Below the pieces are notes generated by a model, which saw nothing but the letters and a program-made list of their open reading frames with translations, had not been told where the DNA came from and searched no databases. This document shows positions 1-10,516 of a stretch of 64,000 nt of DNA, piece after piece. The position numbers and the translations under genes were made by a program. The DNA comes from Haematococcus lacustris (lineage: Eukaryota > Chlorophyta > Chlorophyceae > Chlamydomonadales > Haematococcaceae): NCBI GenBank assembly GCA_030144725.1, contig JASKMD010000018.1, positions 3,205,114-3,269,113 on the forward strand. The letters run 5' to 3'. Position 1 is the first letter of the stretch, and each line of letters opens with the position of its first letter.

Positions 1-83
1 GCATGGTGACTTGTCAGTGGGCTTCACCACTGTGTGGCTGACCCTGTGGTATGTGTGTGTGTGTGATTGTGTGACCGCTGCAG

Positions 84-1566
84 GCAAGATAAGTGAGGCA
101 CGCAGCAAGAAGGAGACGCTGAAGGCCCGTGCCGCCAGTGCCAAGACCAGCATCGCCATCCAGGAGATGATTGGCAGCCTGCGCTCCACATCCTCCTCCT
201 CCTTTGCTGTCTTTGACAAGATGGAGGAGAAGGTGAGGCAGTGGGCGTACAAATGAGACGCAATGAAACGTAACGGAGCAGTGTGCTGGCATCAGTATGG
301 TTACTTTGGCCCAGCCTGGATTGGTGCATTGTCCTAGCATACCCTGCACTGTACAAGCAGGCAGGCAGGCAGGCAGGCATGGTTGATCACTGACGATGGC
401 TGTTGCTTTCTAGATGGCAAGCTGCCACTCCTTCATCACTCTACCACCCTATCAACACATGGCAATGTTTCTGTGAATCTGCTCTGATGACAGACTTGCA
501 GGGTTGTTGGCTTTCTCACTTCTGCCAAGTTCATTCTTGCGACTGCAGGTGATGGCGTTGGAAGCGGAGGCGCAGAGTGCCGCTGCCTTGGCCACCCCAG
601 ATGCTCTAGAGGCTCGTTTTGCCATGGTGCGCTATGCCAAGCACTCACACACTATAGTGTAGCCAGGCAGCTGCAGCCAAGAACACTGCAGCTGGTGGGA
701 TCTGGTGTGCATCATGCCAAGCTGTGCTGACTAGCCAGCCATTGTAGCCTGTGCTTTGCTTGGCTTGCCTGCCTTGCCTTGCCCACTTGACCCATCCTTG
801 CCTTGCCGAGCACGCCTGCCCAGCCTGCCCTTGCCTTGCCTAGCTAATATGCAAGCTGTGCTGCTTGTCCTTGTCAGTTGCCCAGTCAACCCTTCAGCAG
901 GACGGTCAGGCGCAGTGGCCAGCATGTCCAGCTATGACAATATTTCACACAGTCTAATTATGACAACAAATTTTGTCCAGTATCATTTCGAACACTCAGC
1001 AGCACCAGACCCTCGTTGCCTGTGCTGGTCAGGCTAGTAGCAACACTGGAGGTTCCATGTCCATAGCATGCCATGATGTGTGGTGTTGCCTGATTGTGCT
1101 GCAGTTGGAGGGTGGTGGCGGTGTGGAGGATGAGCTGCAGGCTCTTAAGTCAGGTGTGTTGCTGCTGTACTCACGTCATTTGCTTGATCAAATCAGTGAA
1201 GTGGGTTGCACAGCCATGCTGCGCCATGTCGATGGTCGGACATGACCTGTGACTGGTTGCCATACGTCACACCACACATTGTGTACAACGATGCTATTGC
1301 ATGCAAGCATGAGCGTACCTGACATACCATTCTGCAAACTAAGCAGGTGTAGCTACACTTCTGTCGCAGCTACCAGGTGTGTGTGCATGTCATGCCATCC
1401 CTGCTGCTGCTGGCTGTGCTGTGGTGTAGGGTTGTTGAAGCAAGAAGTGGCCAGACCCCGTGTTGAGGACTACATCAGCCAGCAGCAGCCCGCACCTGTG
1501 GCTGTGGCCGCTAGGAGTGATGTGGACTATGAGTTGGAGCAGCTGCGGCAGATGGTCCGAGCATGA
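84..1566 (+). CDS. VIPP1: VIPP1/PspA-family thylakoid membrane protein, 3' half (partial)
   Basis: VIPP1 (IM30) is a plastid ESCRT-III-like coiled-coil protein that assembles rings and rods on inner-envelope and thylakoid membranes. Four exons are visible: 84-232, 549-626, 1105-1153 and 1430-1566, in compatible phases and ending at TGA. The first gives a PspA-type helix ([20 protein letters not shown], then IQEMIGSL and FDKMEEK). The second continues as [14 protein letters not shown], the third has [15 protein letters not shown], and the last ends [13 protein letters not shown]. That final part matches the C-terminal helix that distinguishes VIPP1 from bacterial PspA. About 137 codons are present; the transit peptide and N-terminal helices lie outside the window. 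Introns have GT-AG ends. Family assignment is firm; the donor after exon 2 (GTGCGC) is weak. Confidence 0.88.
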
Positions 1567-2873
1567 CTGGCAGCATGAACCCCAGCGCTCATGCTGGAGG
1601 GACTATGGAGAGGGGTAGGGTGATCAGACATGTTAGCAGCTGGCGCACAGGTAGGAGTTGATGAGGGTTTTTCACATCGCCTTGTTGCTTGCCCGACCAT
1701 TCCTAGGCTAGCTGTACACACATCACTCAGTAGCTAGTGCTGGGCTCTTGAGGTTGATGTGTGGGGTGGCAGGCTTGTGTGGAAGGTGTGGTGCAGCCAA
1801 GCTGCCTGCACTTTCCACTCCACCAGTTGACATGGCAGGGTGCAGGAACATTGTTGTGGGAAGTAAACTAGGTGCCTCTAACTGACATGGCAGGGCGCAG
1901 TCGGAAAGTTATGGGTAATACATTAGGCGGCTCCCACTAACATGGTGTGTGTGCAGTGTATGTTTTCAGAGCTCGGCAAGGTGGGAAGGGTTGGCTTCCA
2001 GCTGCAGCGGTGGTGCTGCATAGTTGGCAGTAGAGGATATGGTTCATGCCTACTTGATTAGCTGCAATGGTATCGTGAACCGTACCTTGGTTATACCCTT
2101 CTTTGCTTGTCAATGTGTCGGACAAGTTATGTACATCATGGTTCAGTTAGCGTCATGTATCCAGGCGGTGTGGCATGATGATTGAGCAGGTTAGCGTCAA
2201 TTGGAATCTGTTGCTGTCGCATTGCATTGTGTGACGCATGTGTAAATATATAGTATCATGACAGGTGCTACTGTCCCAACGCTGAACCATCCGCGATTCT
2301 GGTCATGCACATTCGCCGGCCCCTTCTCTTCCTTCACTTTGGGGTTGTGTGATTAGCCCTGTAAGAATATAGGACGGCTTTGTGGCAACTGGCTGGTACG
2401 AATGCATCTATGAATGGCTTGGCTTGCTGCCCATGCGGCTTGGCTTGCTGCCCATGCGGTCGATACTCTGCACACTCTTACCTCACCCCTACCACACCCT
2501 TGACTATTGCCTTTGCCCGTCAAGCACATTGCGACTATGGCTGGCGCTGCACATTCCAACCATGCTGCTGAATCATGCCTGCGAACATACAAGCTGAAAG
2601 AGGGTGAAATCCGTTGTTAATAGCTCTGACAAAAATGCCGTCACCCCCATTTGAAGGTGGGGCTATACACATTTGCATGAAACACAAGCTCTCATGCAAG
2701 CAATAGCTTAGACATTGCCTAGTGCACACATCACAATGCTCAAGGCTGCTGGGCTTTGGCCTTGGATGGGTGGCCTCGCAGGTTCTTGAAGCCCACTGCT
2801 GGGTACTCCTTACCAAGGACAAGAAGCGCTGCCTGGCGTGGCTGGCGCTCTTCAGGGGTGGTCTAGTTTAACC
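1567..2873. other. VIPP1 3' UTR and intergenic DNA, no gene seen
   Basis: No open frame here shows family motifs or splice-consistent continuation. The first part is probably the 3' UTR of VIPP1. A short duplicated stretch (GGCTTGCTGCCCATGCG twice, about 2420-2460) is the only local repeat noticed. Confidence 0.5.
2241..2245 (+). terminator. Candidate TGTAA poly(A) signal of VIPP1
   Basis: TGTAA is the usual nuclear polyadenylation signal of chlorophycean algae. This copy lies about 675 bases past the VIPP1 stop; another TGTAA is at 2360-2364. The pairing with VIPP1 is inferred from position only. Confidence 0.35.
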
Positions 2874-3010
2874 AGGCGCCAGTGCGGGGCACCACATGAG
2901 GCCCCGCACTGGCGCCTAGAACCGCTGGCTCCAGGCTAACTGCAACCAGCGGTCCTGCACTTGACTTGGCCGGGGCTTCCAGCCTACAGGCCTTTATGCC
3001 TGCTGTAGGC
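2874..3010. repeat. Cluster of three inverted repeats (strong hairpins)
   Basis: The first is a perfect 17-bp inverted repeat (2874-2890 with 2901-2917) around a 10-base loop, with arm AGGCGCCAGTGCGGGGC. It is followed at once by an 8-bp pair (2921-2928 with 2946-2953, ACCGCTGG) and another 8-bp pair (2982-2989 with 3003-3010, GCCTACAG). Consecutive stems suggest a structured transcript or the end of a foldback element. No second copy was found in the window. The function is unknown. Confidence 0.7.
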
Positions 3011-3922
3011 ATCCGCCAGCAAGAGGACCAACACCGGCGACGGCAGCGACATGCTGCGTGGGTGTAGGCGCGCGGCCTGTGGTGTGCACCATGGAGGACA
3101 CGTGATGTGCTACACAATCGATTTGGTGAGGCAAGGTATTGTCTAAGGCCACATAAGGCTGACGGGCTACACATCAAACACGTCTGATGTTTGTTAAGGG
3201 TGAGGGTTACTCCTGGGTGAGCAACTCCAGGGTTATGGACACAGTCCCGTCCTAGGTTAGAAACACAGTAACACCGATTACTACCTGTTTTGGAGAAGTG
3301 TAGGGGCTCCCCAAGATAGAGATACAGTATAGTGATACAATTTAATAAAGTTACAGGATAGAAATATAGTTTATAGCTGTCCAAGGTAATTTTTAAACCC
3401 TACAACCCTCATGCCACACCAAGATGAAGCATTATTTGTAATCAAACACAGGCTGCGAGCTCGCTGTTGTGAAGGCTACTGACAGTGTGCCTAATGCCCA
3501 CTTCAGCTCAGCCATTCTGGTATGTATGCTTGTAGCCAGAGCCCTAGAAGCTCTAACCCACACACATCCCCTTTGTGAGAGGTAGAATGTTTTTTGTCGT
3601 GAGGTCGTACTTCTTGTACGCTCAGTGGTACAGCACAGTGGGGCGTTGCCCTCGGCCGACAGCACAGCGGTCCAAGGCAATGGCGGCGCAAGTATCAAAT
3701 CGCACTTCTCTTCAAAACGAGCCGCATCCGAGCGTTGCAAGTCTGCAGCGTGCGCGATAAAGGGACGTTGATATCCCCGGCGATTCTTTACTTTGTCACA
3801 CAGTGTAAAGGGCACAATATCAAGCGAAAAGCCTATCCCGCGAATTGCTTCAGCAGCCTGTGAGTCTGCAAATAAGGCAGATAAAGTAGCATCGTCAGCA
3901 AGCAACAGCAAAGCTGGAATCC
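3011..3922. other. Intergenic DNA and upstream region of the single-copy small HSP gene
   Basis: A reverse-strand open frame at 3432-3911 has no ATG at its upstream end and no recognisable motif. The last few hundred bases must hold the promoter of the small HSP gene that starts at 3923. A GATAAAG motif near 3879 could act as a TATA-like element. No convincing run of alternating nGAAn heat-shock units was found, only isolated TTC/GAA pieces near 3700. Confidence 0.4.
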
Positions 3923-5586
3923 ATGAGCCTCAGCGACTCCGTGTTTAAGTCCTTCGCTACTACGCCAATGTCCCCGATGCCTGGGATGCCGCCACTCCCT
4001 TCCCCGCCAATGCCCCTCTACACCTCACCGGCAGTGCCAAACAGAGGCCTGCCTGATGCCGTAGACATCGTGGAGCACCCAGGTGCGCGCCACACTAATA
4101 GCTGCGCGGCATATGTCTCCGAGGGTCTCGCGCAGGTCAATTGCGAGTTGAGCGTGCAGCAGTGGCGATGCAGCGTTGATGCCAGCGCAACGCCACGACG
4201 TGACTGCGTGCCTGCACCCCTGAGCAGTGGGCCTCCGAGCCCCATTCCCACCCCCCTGCCCGCTGCCGCTTGATCGCAGATCGCTACACCGTCGACGCAT
4301 GTGAGTGTGCCAGCCTGCTCAGACACACGCTGCAGCTGCACGCGGTTGCACTTGCGAGCTAGGGTTTTCGAAACCTGCACAGCTCACCTGCCCAGGCGTG
4401 ACAGTAGATGCATGCCGGGTGCGTCCCGGCGCATGCAACGCCGAGGCGCAGGTGCCCCTGGCTTTGGTCCTGAAGACGTGCAAGTGGAGTTGGTGGAGCA
4501 CAACACTCTGGTGGTGTCTGGGAAGAAGGTGGTGGACCAGGTGGTCACAGAGGTGGAAGGAGGCGTGCATGTGCTGCGCAGGCAAAGCTCGGTGAGACAT
4601 GCTCTGCCACCCGTGCCTGCTGCCACCCATGCCTGCCATCACCTGTGCCTGCTGCTGCCATCATGCTGCCGCTGGTGCCACCACCGCTGATCTGAACTCC
4701 CTGCTGCTGGTTAGCTGCCAGGTATTTGTTGTTGCCACTTGCTGGTCACACCCAACAGGGCGCGTGTCACAGCATGCCAAGCAAGCAGGCAGGCCCGTGT
4801 CTTCAATCAGGTGCAGCCCATCTTCTCCAGCTTTCTGCACCTGCAAGGCTGTGTGTTGCGCAGCTTGCTGAAGCCACCGCTGTGCAGAGCCAGCTTAATT
4901 AAATGCGGCTATGCTATGCATCATGGGACATCCCGGCTTGCTGTTGCAGGCCAGCAGCTTCCACCGCTCCTTTGTGCTGCCTGACAACATCCAAGCGGAG
5001 GGCATTCGTGCCTACATAGATCAGGGCGTTCTAACAGTGGACATGTGAGTGCCAGGGGATGACGGTGTGACCACGCATGTCTTGCCCACACGCCTGCTGA
5101 GGCCCCGTAGTGGCGGCCTGCCTGGCGGTTGCGGCGTCACCCTCAGGGCACACACGCCATGAGGTGCCACGAGCCTTGGGCAGCGAAATCATGCCTGCCA
5201 TAACCATGAGGTGCCACGAGCCTTGGGCAGCGCAATCATGCCTGCCATAACCATGAGGTGCCACGAGCCTTGGGCAGCGCAACCATGCCTGCCACTAGGC
5301 ATACTGTGCTGTTTGTGGGTCGATGTACCTACAGCCGGCTCTGTGGCTGGCTTAGGAGGAAAGCAAGGGTGGCTGTTGGTGTTCGATGTTTGTCGTGTCA
5401 GGGTTGGCAGTTGTCAGGGGCGTGTAGGGTCTTGACCTTGCTTCCCTATTGTGATGTGCAACGCCCCCTTGCAGCCCCAAGGCCCTGCCCGGCATGAGCG
5501 GGCGCCGCCGCAGCATCACGGTGGAGCGTGGGCAAGGTCAACCCGGTGCTGACATGGCTCCAGCTGGAGCACCTGGAATTGCCTGA
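3923..5586 (+). CDS. Small heat-shock protein (HSP20/alpha-crystallin family), single copy
   Basis: ATP-independent holdase chaperone. Exons: 3923-4082, 4280-4300 (21-nt microexon), 4452-4591, 4950-5044 and 5475-5586, giving 175 residues. The first 45 or so residues are Pro/Met-rich (MSPMPGMPPLPSPPMP). The alpha-crystallin domain then runs VDIVEHPG-DRYTVDA-CAPGFGPEDV, through LVVSGKK to FHRSFVLPDNI and YIDQGVLTVDIPK. The tail carries the I-x-I-type motif ITV (RRRSITVERG) used for oligomer contacts. Intron positions and phases match the arrayed small HSP genes at 50-64 kb; exons 1, 2 and 4 have the same lengths (160, 21 and 95 nt), but the protein is strongly diverged. Cytosolic location is inferred from the lack of an obvious targeting peptide. 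Confidence 0.85.
5157..5297 (+). repeat. 47-bp minisatellite, three units, in intron 4 of the small HSP gene
   Basis: Three head-to-tail 47-bp units (5157-5203, 5204-5250, 5251-5297) each contain CCATGAGGTGCCACGAGCCT and differ at only a few bases. The repeat lies wholly within the last intron. Confidence 0.85.
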
Positions 5587-6412
5587 GCAGGAAGCTAGTC
5601 GGCTGCTGAACGGCAGGTAGGGTGCGAGGTGCATGGAAAGAGGTTGGTGGTGCATGCTCATGCCCTTCTTGGCTCGCCCATGCAAGGTCTTGGTGGTGGT
5701 GAAGAGGTAGGGGAGGCAGTGGGTGGGGCTGCAGGCACAGTGGAGGTCACAGCTGCCAAGGTTTGGTGACCAGGCCTGAGGGTCAGAGGCCATGGAGGTC
5801 TCTAGTCTTGCTGGCGCTGCTGTGTGGCTGCTCAGCAGATGGTCGGACTGAGCCTCCCTTCCCGCCTCCCTGATGCTCTGTCACTAACGCCCGCCGTGCA
5901 ACTTGGTCCCCANNNNNNNNNNNNNNNNNNNNNNNNNNNNNNNNNNNNNNNNNNNNNNNNNNNNNNNNNNNNNNNNNNNNNNNNNNNNNNNNNNNNNNNN
6001 NNNNNNNNNNNNNNNNNNNNNNNNNNNNNNNNNNNNNNNNNNNNNNNNNNNNNNNNNNNNNNNNNNNNNNNNNNNNNNNNNNNNNNNNNNNNNNNNNNNN
6101 NNNNNNNNNNNNNNNNNNNNNNNNNNNNNNNNNNNNNNNNNNNNNNNNNNNNNNNNNNNNNNNNNNNNNNNNNNNNNNNNNNNNNNNNNNNNNNNNNNNN
6201 NNNNNNNNNNNNNNNNNNNNNNNNNNNNNNNNNNNNNNNNNNNNNNNNNNNNNNNNNNNNNNNNNNNNNNNNNNNNNNNNNNNNNNNNNNNNNNNNNNNN
6301 NNNNNNNNNNNNNNNNNNNNNNNNNNNNNNNNNNNNNNNNNNNNNNNNNNNNNNNNNNNNNNNNNNNNNNNNNNNNNNNNNNNNNNNNNNNNNNNNNNNN
6401 NNNNNNNNNNNN
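5587..6412. other. Unassigned sequence and 500-base assembly gap
   Basis: 5587-5912 holds no recognisable gene and is probably 3' UTR of the small HSP gene. 5913-6412 is exactly 500 N, a scaffold gap of nominal size. The true distance and any start of the transposase relic to the right are therefore unknown. Confidence 0.95.
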
Positions 6413-6629
6413 CATGCTTCAAGACGAGGGCATCCAGGATCACCCCGTCTACGCCATCCACTGTCTCTGTCACATCCTGCATAACACAACCAAGCACGCC
6501 TTTGAGTCAGCAGGACAGAGTCAGCTGTATCAACGGACCGGCTACAACACAGCTCTGTTCTGGGTGCTTGACCACATCAGTGCAGAGCTGCGCAAGGACC
6601 TGCCAGAAGGCATGCCCCTAGTGGAGGAG
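6413..6629 (+). pseudogene. hAT-like transposase relic, 5' fragment
   Basis: An open frame enters from the gap and reads YAIHCLCHILHNTTKHAF, then WVLDHISAELRKDLPEGMPL and VEE. The CxCHxL...KHAF block resembles the C-x-x-H-x-L-n-L helix of hAT-family (RNase H-fold) transposases. The frame is broken at 6630 by an LTR element. Removing that element and one target duplication continues it as AVGTRWLSYARIAI at 8216; TRWxS is another hAT signature. Assignment to hAT rather than a related domesticated family is tentative. Confidence 0.5.
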
Positions 6630-6803
6630 TGTAACAGTTGTACGGCGCATGCAAGTGTGATGCTGGCCATAAGGTACTCTGAACCCTGTAAAGGGAACAG
6701 TGGGTTCACAGCCCAACGAGCTACCCCGCTCTAAGCTCGTGTACATGGCATTTAGGCTAGGTCATCCTGTGGGGTGCGTGGTTGACAACTCCCGCACGTT
6801 ACA
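6630..6803. repeat. 5' LTR of the TRIM-like element
   Basis: 174 bp, identical by eye to 8037-8210. It contains an internal TGTAA (6688-6692) that could serve as the element's poly(A) signal. Confidence 0.88.
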
Positions 6804-8036
6804 TTGATTTCTCGACCGATGTTTCGCCAAGTGCTTCGGCTTGTATTTGCGGATAGCGGATGACATCGTATGGTATGTGCGATGCAAGCCGCTTTCGGCA
6901 GCCGCCGCCGCCGGATGCGATTTCGGTGCAAGCCCGTCGAAGTGTGTTCGTCCATAGTGTGCACGTTCACAAGGCTGCGGGACGTAGCTAATGTTTGGCC
7001 GCAGGTCGATTTGTGTTTAGCGCACTTCACTCGGTCGCATCGTGACGTGACGCGCCTTTATGTGGCGCAGAACGTGGCGCCATGATGTGGCGCCTTGACG
7101 TGGTGCATTCCCGAAGCTCTAGCCTTAGCCTGTTGGCTGCAGCCTCCATGCCTGAATGTCGTGATGCTAGCCTAGTTGTAAGGTTGGCAGTGAGGGATGT
7201 TGACTAGGCACACGACTCATGGCTCTTGGTAGTCATGGCCTAGGCTGCTTGGTGATGCTCATGTCGTAGCCGCAGATGCAGGTCACCCTGGCTTGGTGTG
7301 GCTAAGTGGCCAGGTGCAGCCAGGTGCAGCCAGGTGCAGCCGGGTGATAGCCATGGCTTAGGCTCATGGACAGAGCTCATGACATAGACATGGCTTGTCA
7401 TGGCTGCCATGTAGGTGATGGGAAGTCGGCGGCTAATCCGATATGCCGCCAACATCGTGTGCAAGGAAGTGTTGGCTGCAGGTATCCCGTCATCCTCATG
7501 AAGTTGTCCTTATGATGTTGGCCAAGACCAAGGGACAAGGTGGCTGGCATAGCTGGCATGGCTGGCATGGCCGGCTATGGCTCTTCATTGCCCGATCATG
7601 GCTGTTCATGGTATCATGCTGGGCATCGCTTTGTGCCAAACGTGACATGTTGTGGGTGCTGGACACCGCTGGCTGCTGGTGCACATGCATGATGCATGCA
7701 TGATGCATGTGACCAATGCATGCATGTCGTGCTGCAGATCCATTAAGCCATGCATAAGAGTTGCATGGTTGTGCCATGCTCGGTCAATGAGCTGTTGACA
7801 CGCATGGTTGCTTGCTGTTGCATGCAAGCTTGCCACACATGTTGCATGCAAGCTTGCCACACATGGTGCATGCATGAAATTACATGCACATGAAGCACAC
7901 ATGGGTGTGTGGGTGCTAGGCTCGTGCAAGGCCACGGTGTATTCCGTCGGCTGTGTCCAGCGGCTGACATGATGTCAGACCGCGAGTCGCCAAGGGTGCG
8001 GCGGAGAGGGGAAGCTACTTTGTAGGAGGGGAGGAA

Positions 8037-8210
8037 TGTAACAGTTGTACGGCGCATGCAAGTGTGATGCTGGCCATAAGGTACTCTGAACCCTGTAAAG
8101 GGAACAGTGGGTTCACAGCCCAACGAGCTACCCCGCTCTAAGCTCGTGTACATGGCATTTAGGCTAGGTCATCCTGTGGGGTGCGTGGTTGACAACTCCC
8201 GCACGTTACA
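8037..8210. repeat. 3' LTR of the TRIM-like element
   Basis: 174 bp, preceded directly by the polypurine tract and followed by the second AGGAG target copy. Confidence 0.88.
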
Positions 8211-10088
8211 AGGAGGCCGTTGGCACACGGTGGCTGTCGTATGCCAGGATAGCCATCTATTGCTGCTAGCACCATGCCGAGATTGTGCATGTGTTGGACG
8301 TGCGCATCGCAACGACTCCAGCCAGTGCCAAGGGCACACCCTCTCACACTAACCTTCTAGAGCTGCAACGGCTCTTGACCCTCTCACCGGACGTCTTGGT
8401 GCAGTGCGCCGCACTGGCCGGCTTAAACCGTTGCTTCTTCCAACCCTACCTATTGTGGGGCAGGCAGGCAGCAGCAGACATTTCTGCCAGTGGCATACAC
8501 GCCATGACCAGGAGGTCGCACTCCTTCACCGAGTGTGCGCCCCGCCTCAGGAGGGACAAGAGTCGGCGCACCCAGCATGTGAGGTGTTCGACGTTGCCCA
8601 ATAGCTTCATCTGACAACTGCATCAGCTTGGGAGGTGGTGCAACCCATCTTCCTTGAGGCCCGCCGGTACTACTGCCATCGTATGGGCTTTTTGGACCTG
8701 ATGCCGTACCGCTTTGCCCAGCTGGGGGACACTGACAGCACAGCCCGGCAACGAGCGGCATGGGCAGTGTTGGGGCATTTCAGTTGTGGTGGCATGGACA
8801 TGTTCGAGAGGCCACCATCAAAGGAGCTTGTCGGTGACTTGCTGGTAGGGGCAAGGGCATGGGACAAATTGGGCAAGGGGCAGATTCTAGTGGCTACACA
8901 TGCACATGCGCACATGCTTGCTCACGCACATGCCCACAACCTGCCCACAAGCATGCAACGCTACACAACAACACCTTCAGCCTTCCCACCCCTTGCCGCC
9001 TGCCTTTTGCAGCGCACGTACCTCCTTGGCGTATTGTCTTCCCGCTTGGAGGAGCTCCTTGCTCTCCTGTACAAACCAGCCCACATCACCAACGCAACGT
9101 GTGAGACAGCATTGAAGCCGTTGAACAGCAGCGGCGTGGAGAAAATGAGTCCAGAACAGGTGGCAGCTCACGTCAAGGCGCACATTGAGGATTTGGACAC
9201 CTGGGTGCCTCACATCACACGGGAGAGCCTAGCAGAGAGCAGGGTGGAGGACAGGGTGGCCAAGCGTCAACGCAAGGAGGACAAGCAGGCTGCAGCTGTA
9301 GCCTTCTTTGGCATAGCATCACCCTCGCTCGCCACTGCCCACCCCTCTCCCGTAGCTGCCGCTGCCACCCCCTCACCCACAGCCGGTGCTGCCACCTCCA
9401 CATCGGTCTGCAAGAGAAGCGTGGGGTCCATCACTATCAGCCTGGCATCTTTAGAGGCACGGTCAGCCTGTGGGCAAACAACCACCATGCAGCAAGAGGA
9501 GGCAAAGCAGTATGCAGCGGACAAGGCTACAGATAAGGGCAGGCACTTGCAGGCAGTAGCTTTGTACCGCTGCAAGCTAGCTAGCAACAAGCTGCCACCA
9601 ACCACCTCAAAGTTGCTGAAAAACCAGCTGCAAGAGTTGTGGGCTGTGGTGGGCAATGGGCAGCCCACCGTAAAGCCAGTGCGGAACATGCACATAGCTG
9701 ACTGGTTGGATGCTCTGGCTGTGCACATGTCACCTGTCACCAACTATACCCATGTCTGCCATCACACACCTCAACATAGACACATTGGCATGCCTTCCTG
9801 CAGCCGAATAGGATGGCACATGGTGGTAGTGATAGGACATGAGGTCGGGGGGCTGCATACCCATGTTAGTGCTGAACGAATCGTCAGTGCCACATGAAAC
9901 TTGGGCTGTAGTTTCATTGGGGTGATAACAGGCCACTAGCAAAGTGGCATACGATTTTATTAGTTCTCATGGCTGTGGCATGGCTGGGCGTGCCATGGGC
10001 TTGCTGTGAAGCTGTCACTCACACCTCACTTGCATGTTGCAGCAATCTTACCTATTATGTAGATGTGCTTGCTACGGACAATGTGTGA
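8211..10088 (+). pseudogene. hAT-like transposase relic, 3' part
   Basis: Continues the frame broken at 6629: GTRWLSYARIAIYCC, then an in-frame TAG, then LVQCAALAGLNRCFFQPYLL. A long open stretch follows (8635-9728), including FLEARRYYCHRMGFLDLMPY, RTYLLGVLSSRLEELLALLY and a basic region VAKRQRKEDKQ. An intron is likely inside it, ending TTTTGCAG at about 9016. A possible last exon at 10043-10088 reads NLTYYVDVLATDNV then TGA. The stop codon, frame changes between 8.2 and 8.6 kb and the LTR insertion argue that it is dead. The C-terminal half is not recognised. Confidence 0.45.
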
Positions 10089-10516
10089 GACAATGGTCGC
10101 GGATGGAGCCCTGGCTAGTGCCTGGCGCCAGTCAGAGAAACACCGAATTCCGGTCAGTCAAGGCATGGGGCATGTCGCGTTTGATGGTGCTGCGCCACTT
10201 ACTAGATGTAACTAGGACTATAGATGCACCTCCCGCCACCGTCGCGCTCGACTGGGCAGTCACGTGGGGCTGCACGGTGCTGCGATAGGCATTCAGACCC
10301 GTACGACCTTACAACAACTAGCACCCAATAGCAAGTTTGCGTCTTAAGCACATTTATTGTGGAGGGCGCCACAGGCTTCAGGCCAGGCACAACCATCAGC
10401 GGGATACAGCGCAAAAGTACGATTGCAACGCACCAGGCGCAATTGCTATCCGTGGCCTATGGGCTCCGTTCGTCAAAATTTGAAATTTCCCCAGGGGCGT
10501 GTCACAGCTGACTACA

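Larger units (their letters stand above)
6630..8210. mobile_element. Short non-autonomous LTR retrotransposon (TRIM-like), recent insertion
   Basis: Two identical 174-bp direct repeats (6630-6803 and 8037-8210) begin TGTAAC and end GTTACA, the TG...CA form of LTRs with 6-bp inverted ends. A purine tract (AGGAGGGGAGGAA, 8024-8036) abuts the 3' LTR. The element is flanked by a 5-bp target duplication, AGGAG, at 6625-6629 and 8211-8215. The 1233-bp interior encodes no gag or pol motifs, so it must be mobilised in trans. No tRNA-complementary primer site starting with TGG is seen after the 5' LTR. LTR identity implies very recent insertion. Confidence 0.88.

Noticed and set aside
3432..3911. Reverse-strand 159-codon frame with LADDATLSALF
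   Set aside because: No ATG at the upstream end, no reverse-transcriptase or other motif beyond a chance ADD, and it overlaps the small HSP promoter.
5783..6621. Frames spanning the N run
   Set aside because: Translate 500 unknown bases; not evidence of a gene.
7260..7870. CATGCATG-rich and CAGGTGCAGC repeats as a separate satellite
   Set aside because: They are internal to the TRIM-like element and too short and irregular to call on their own.
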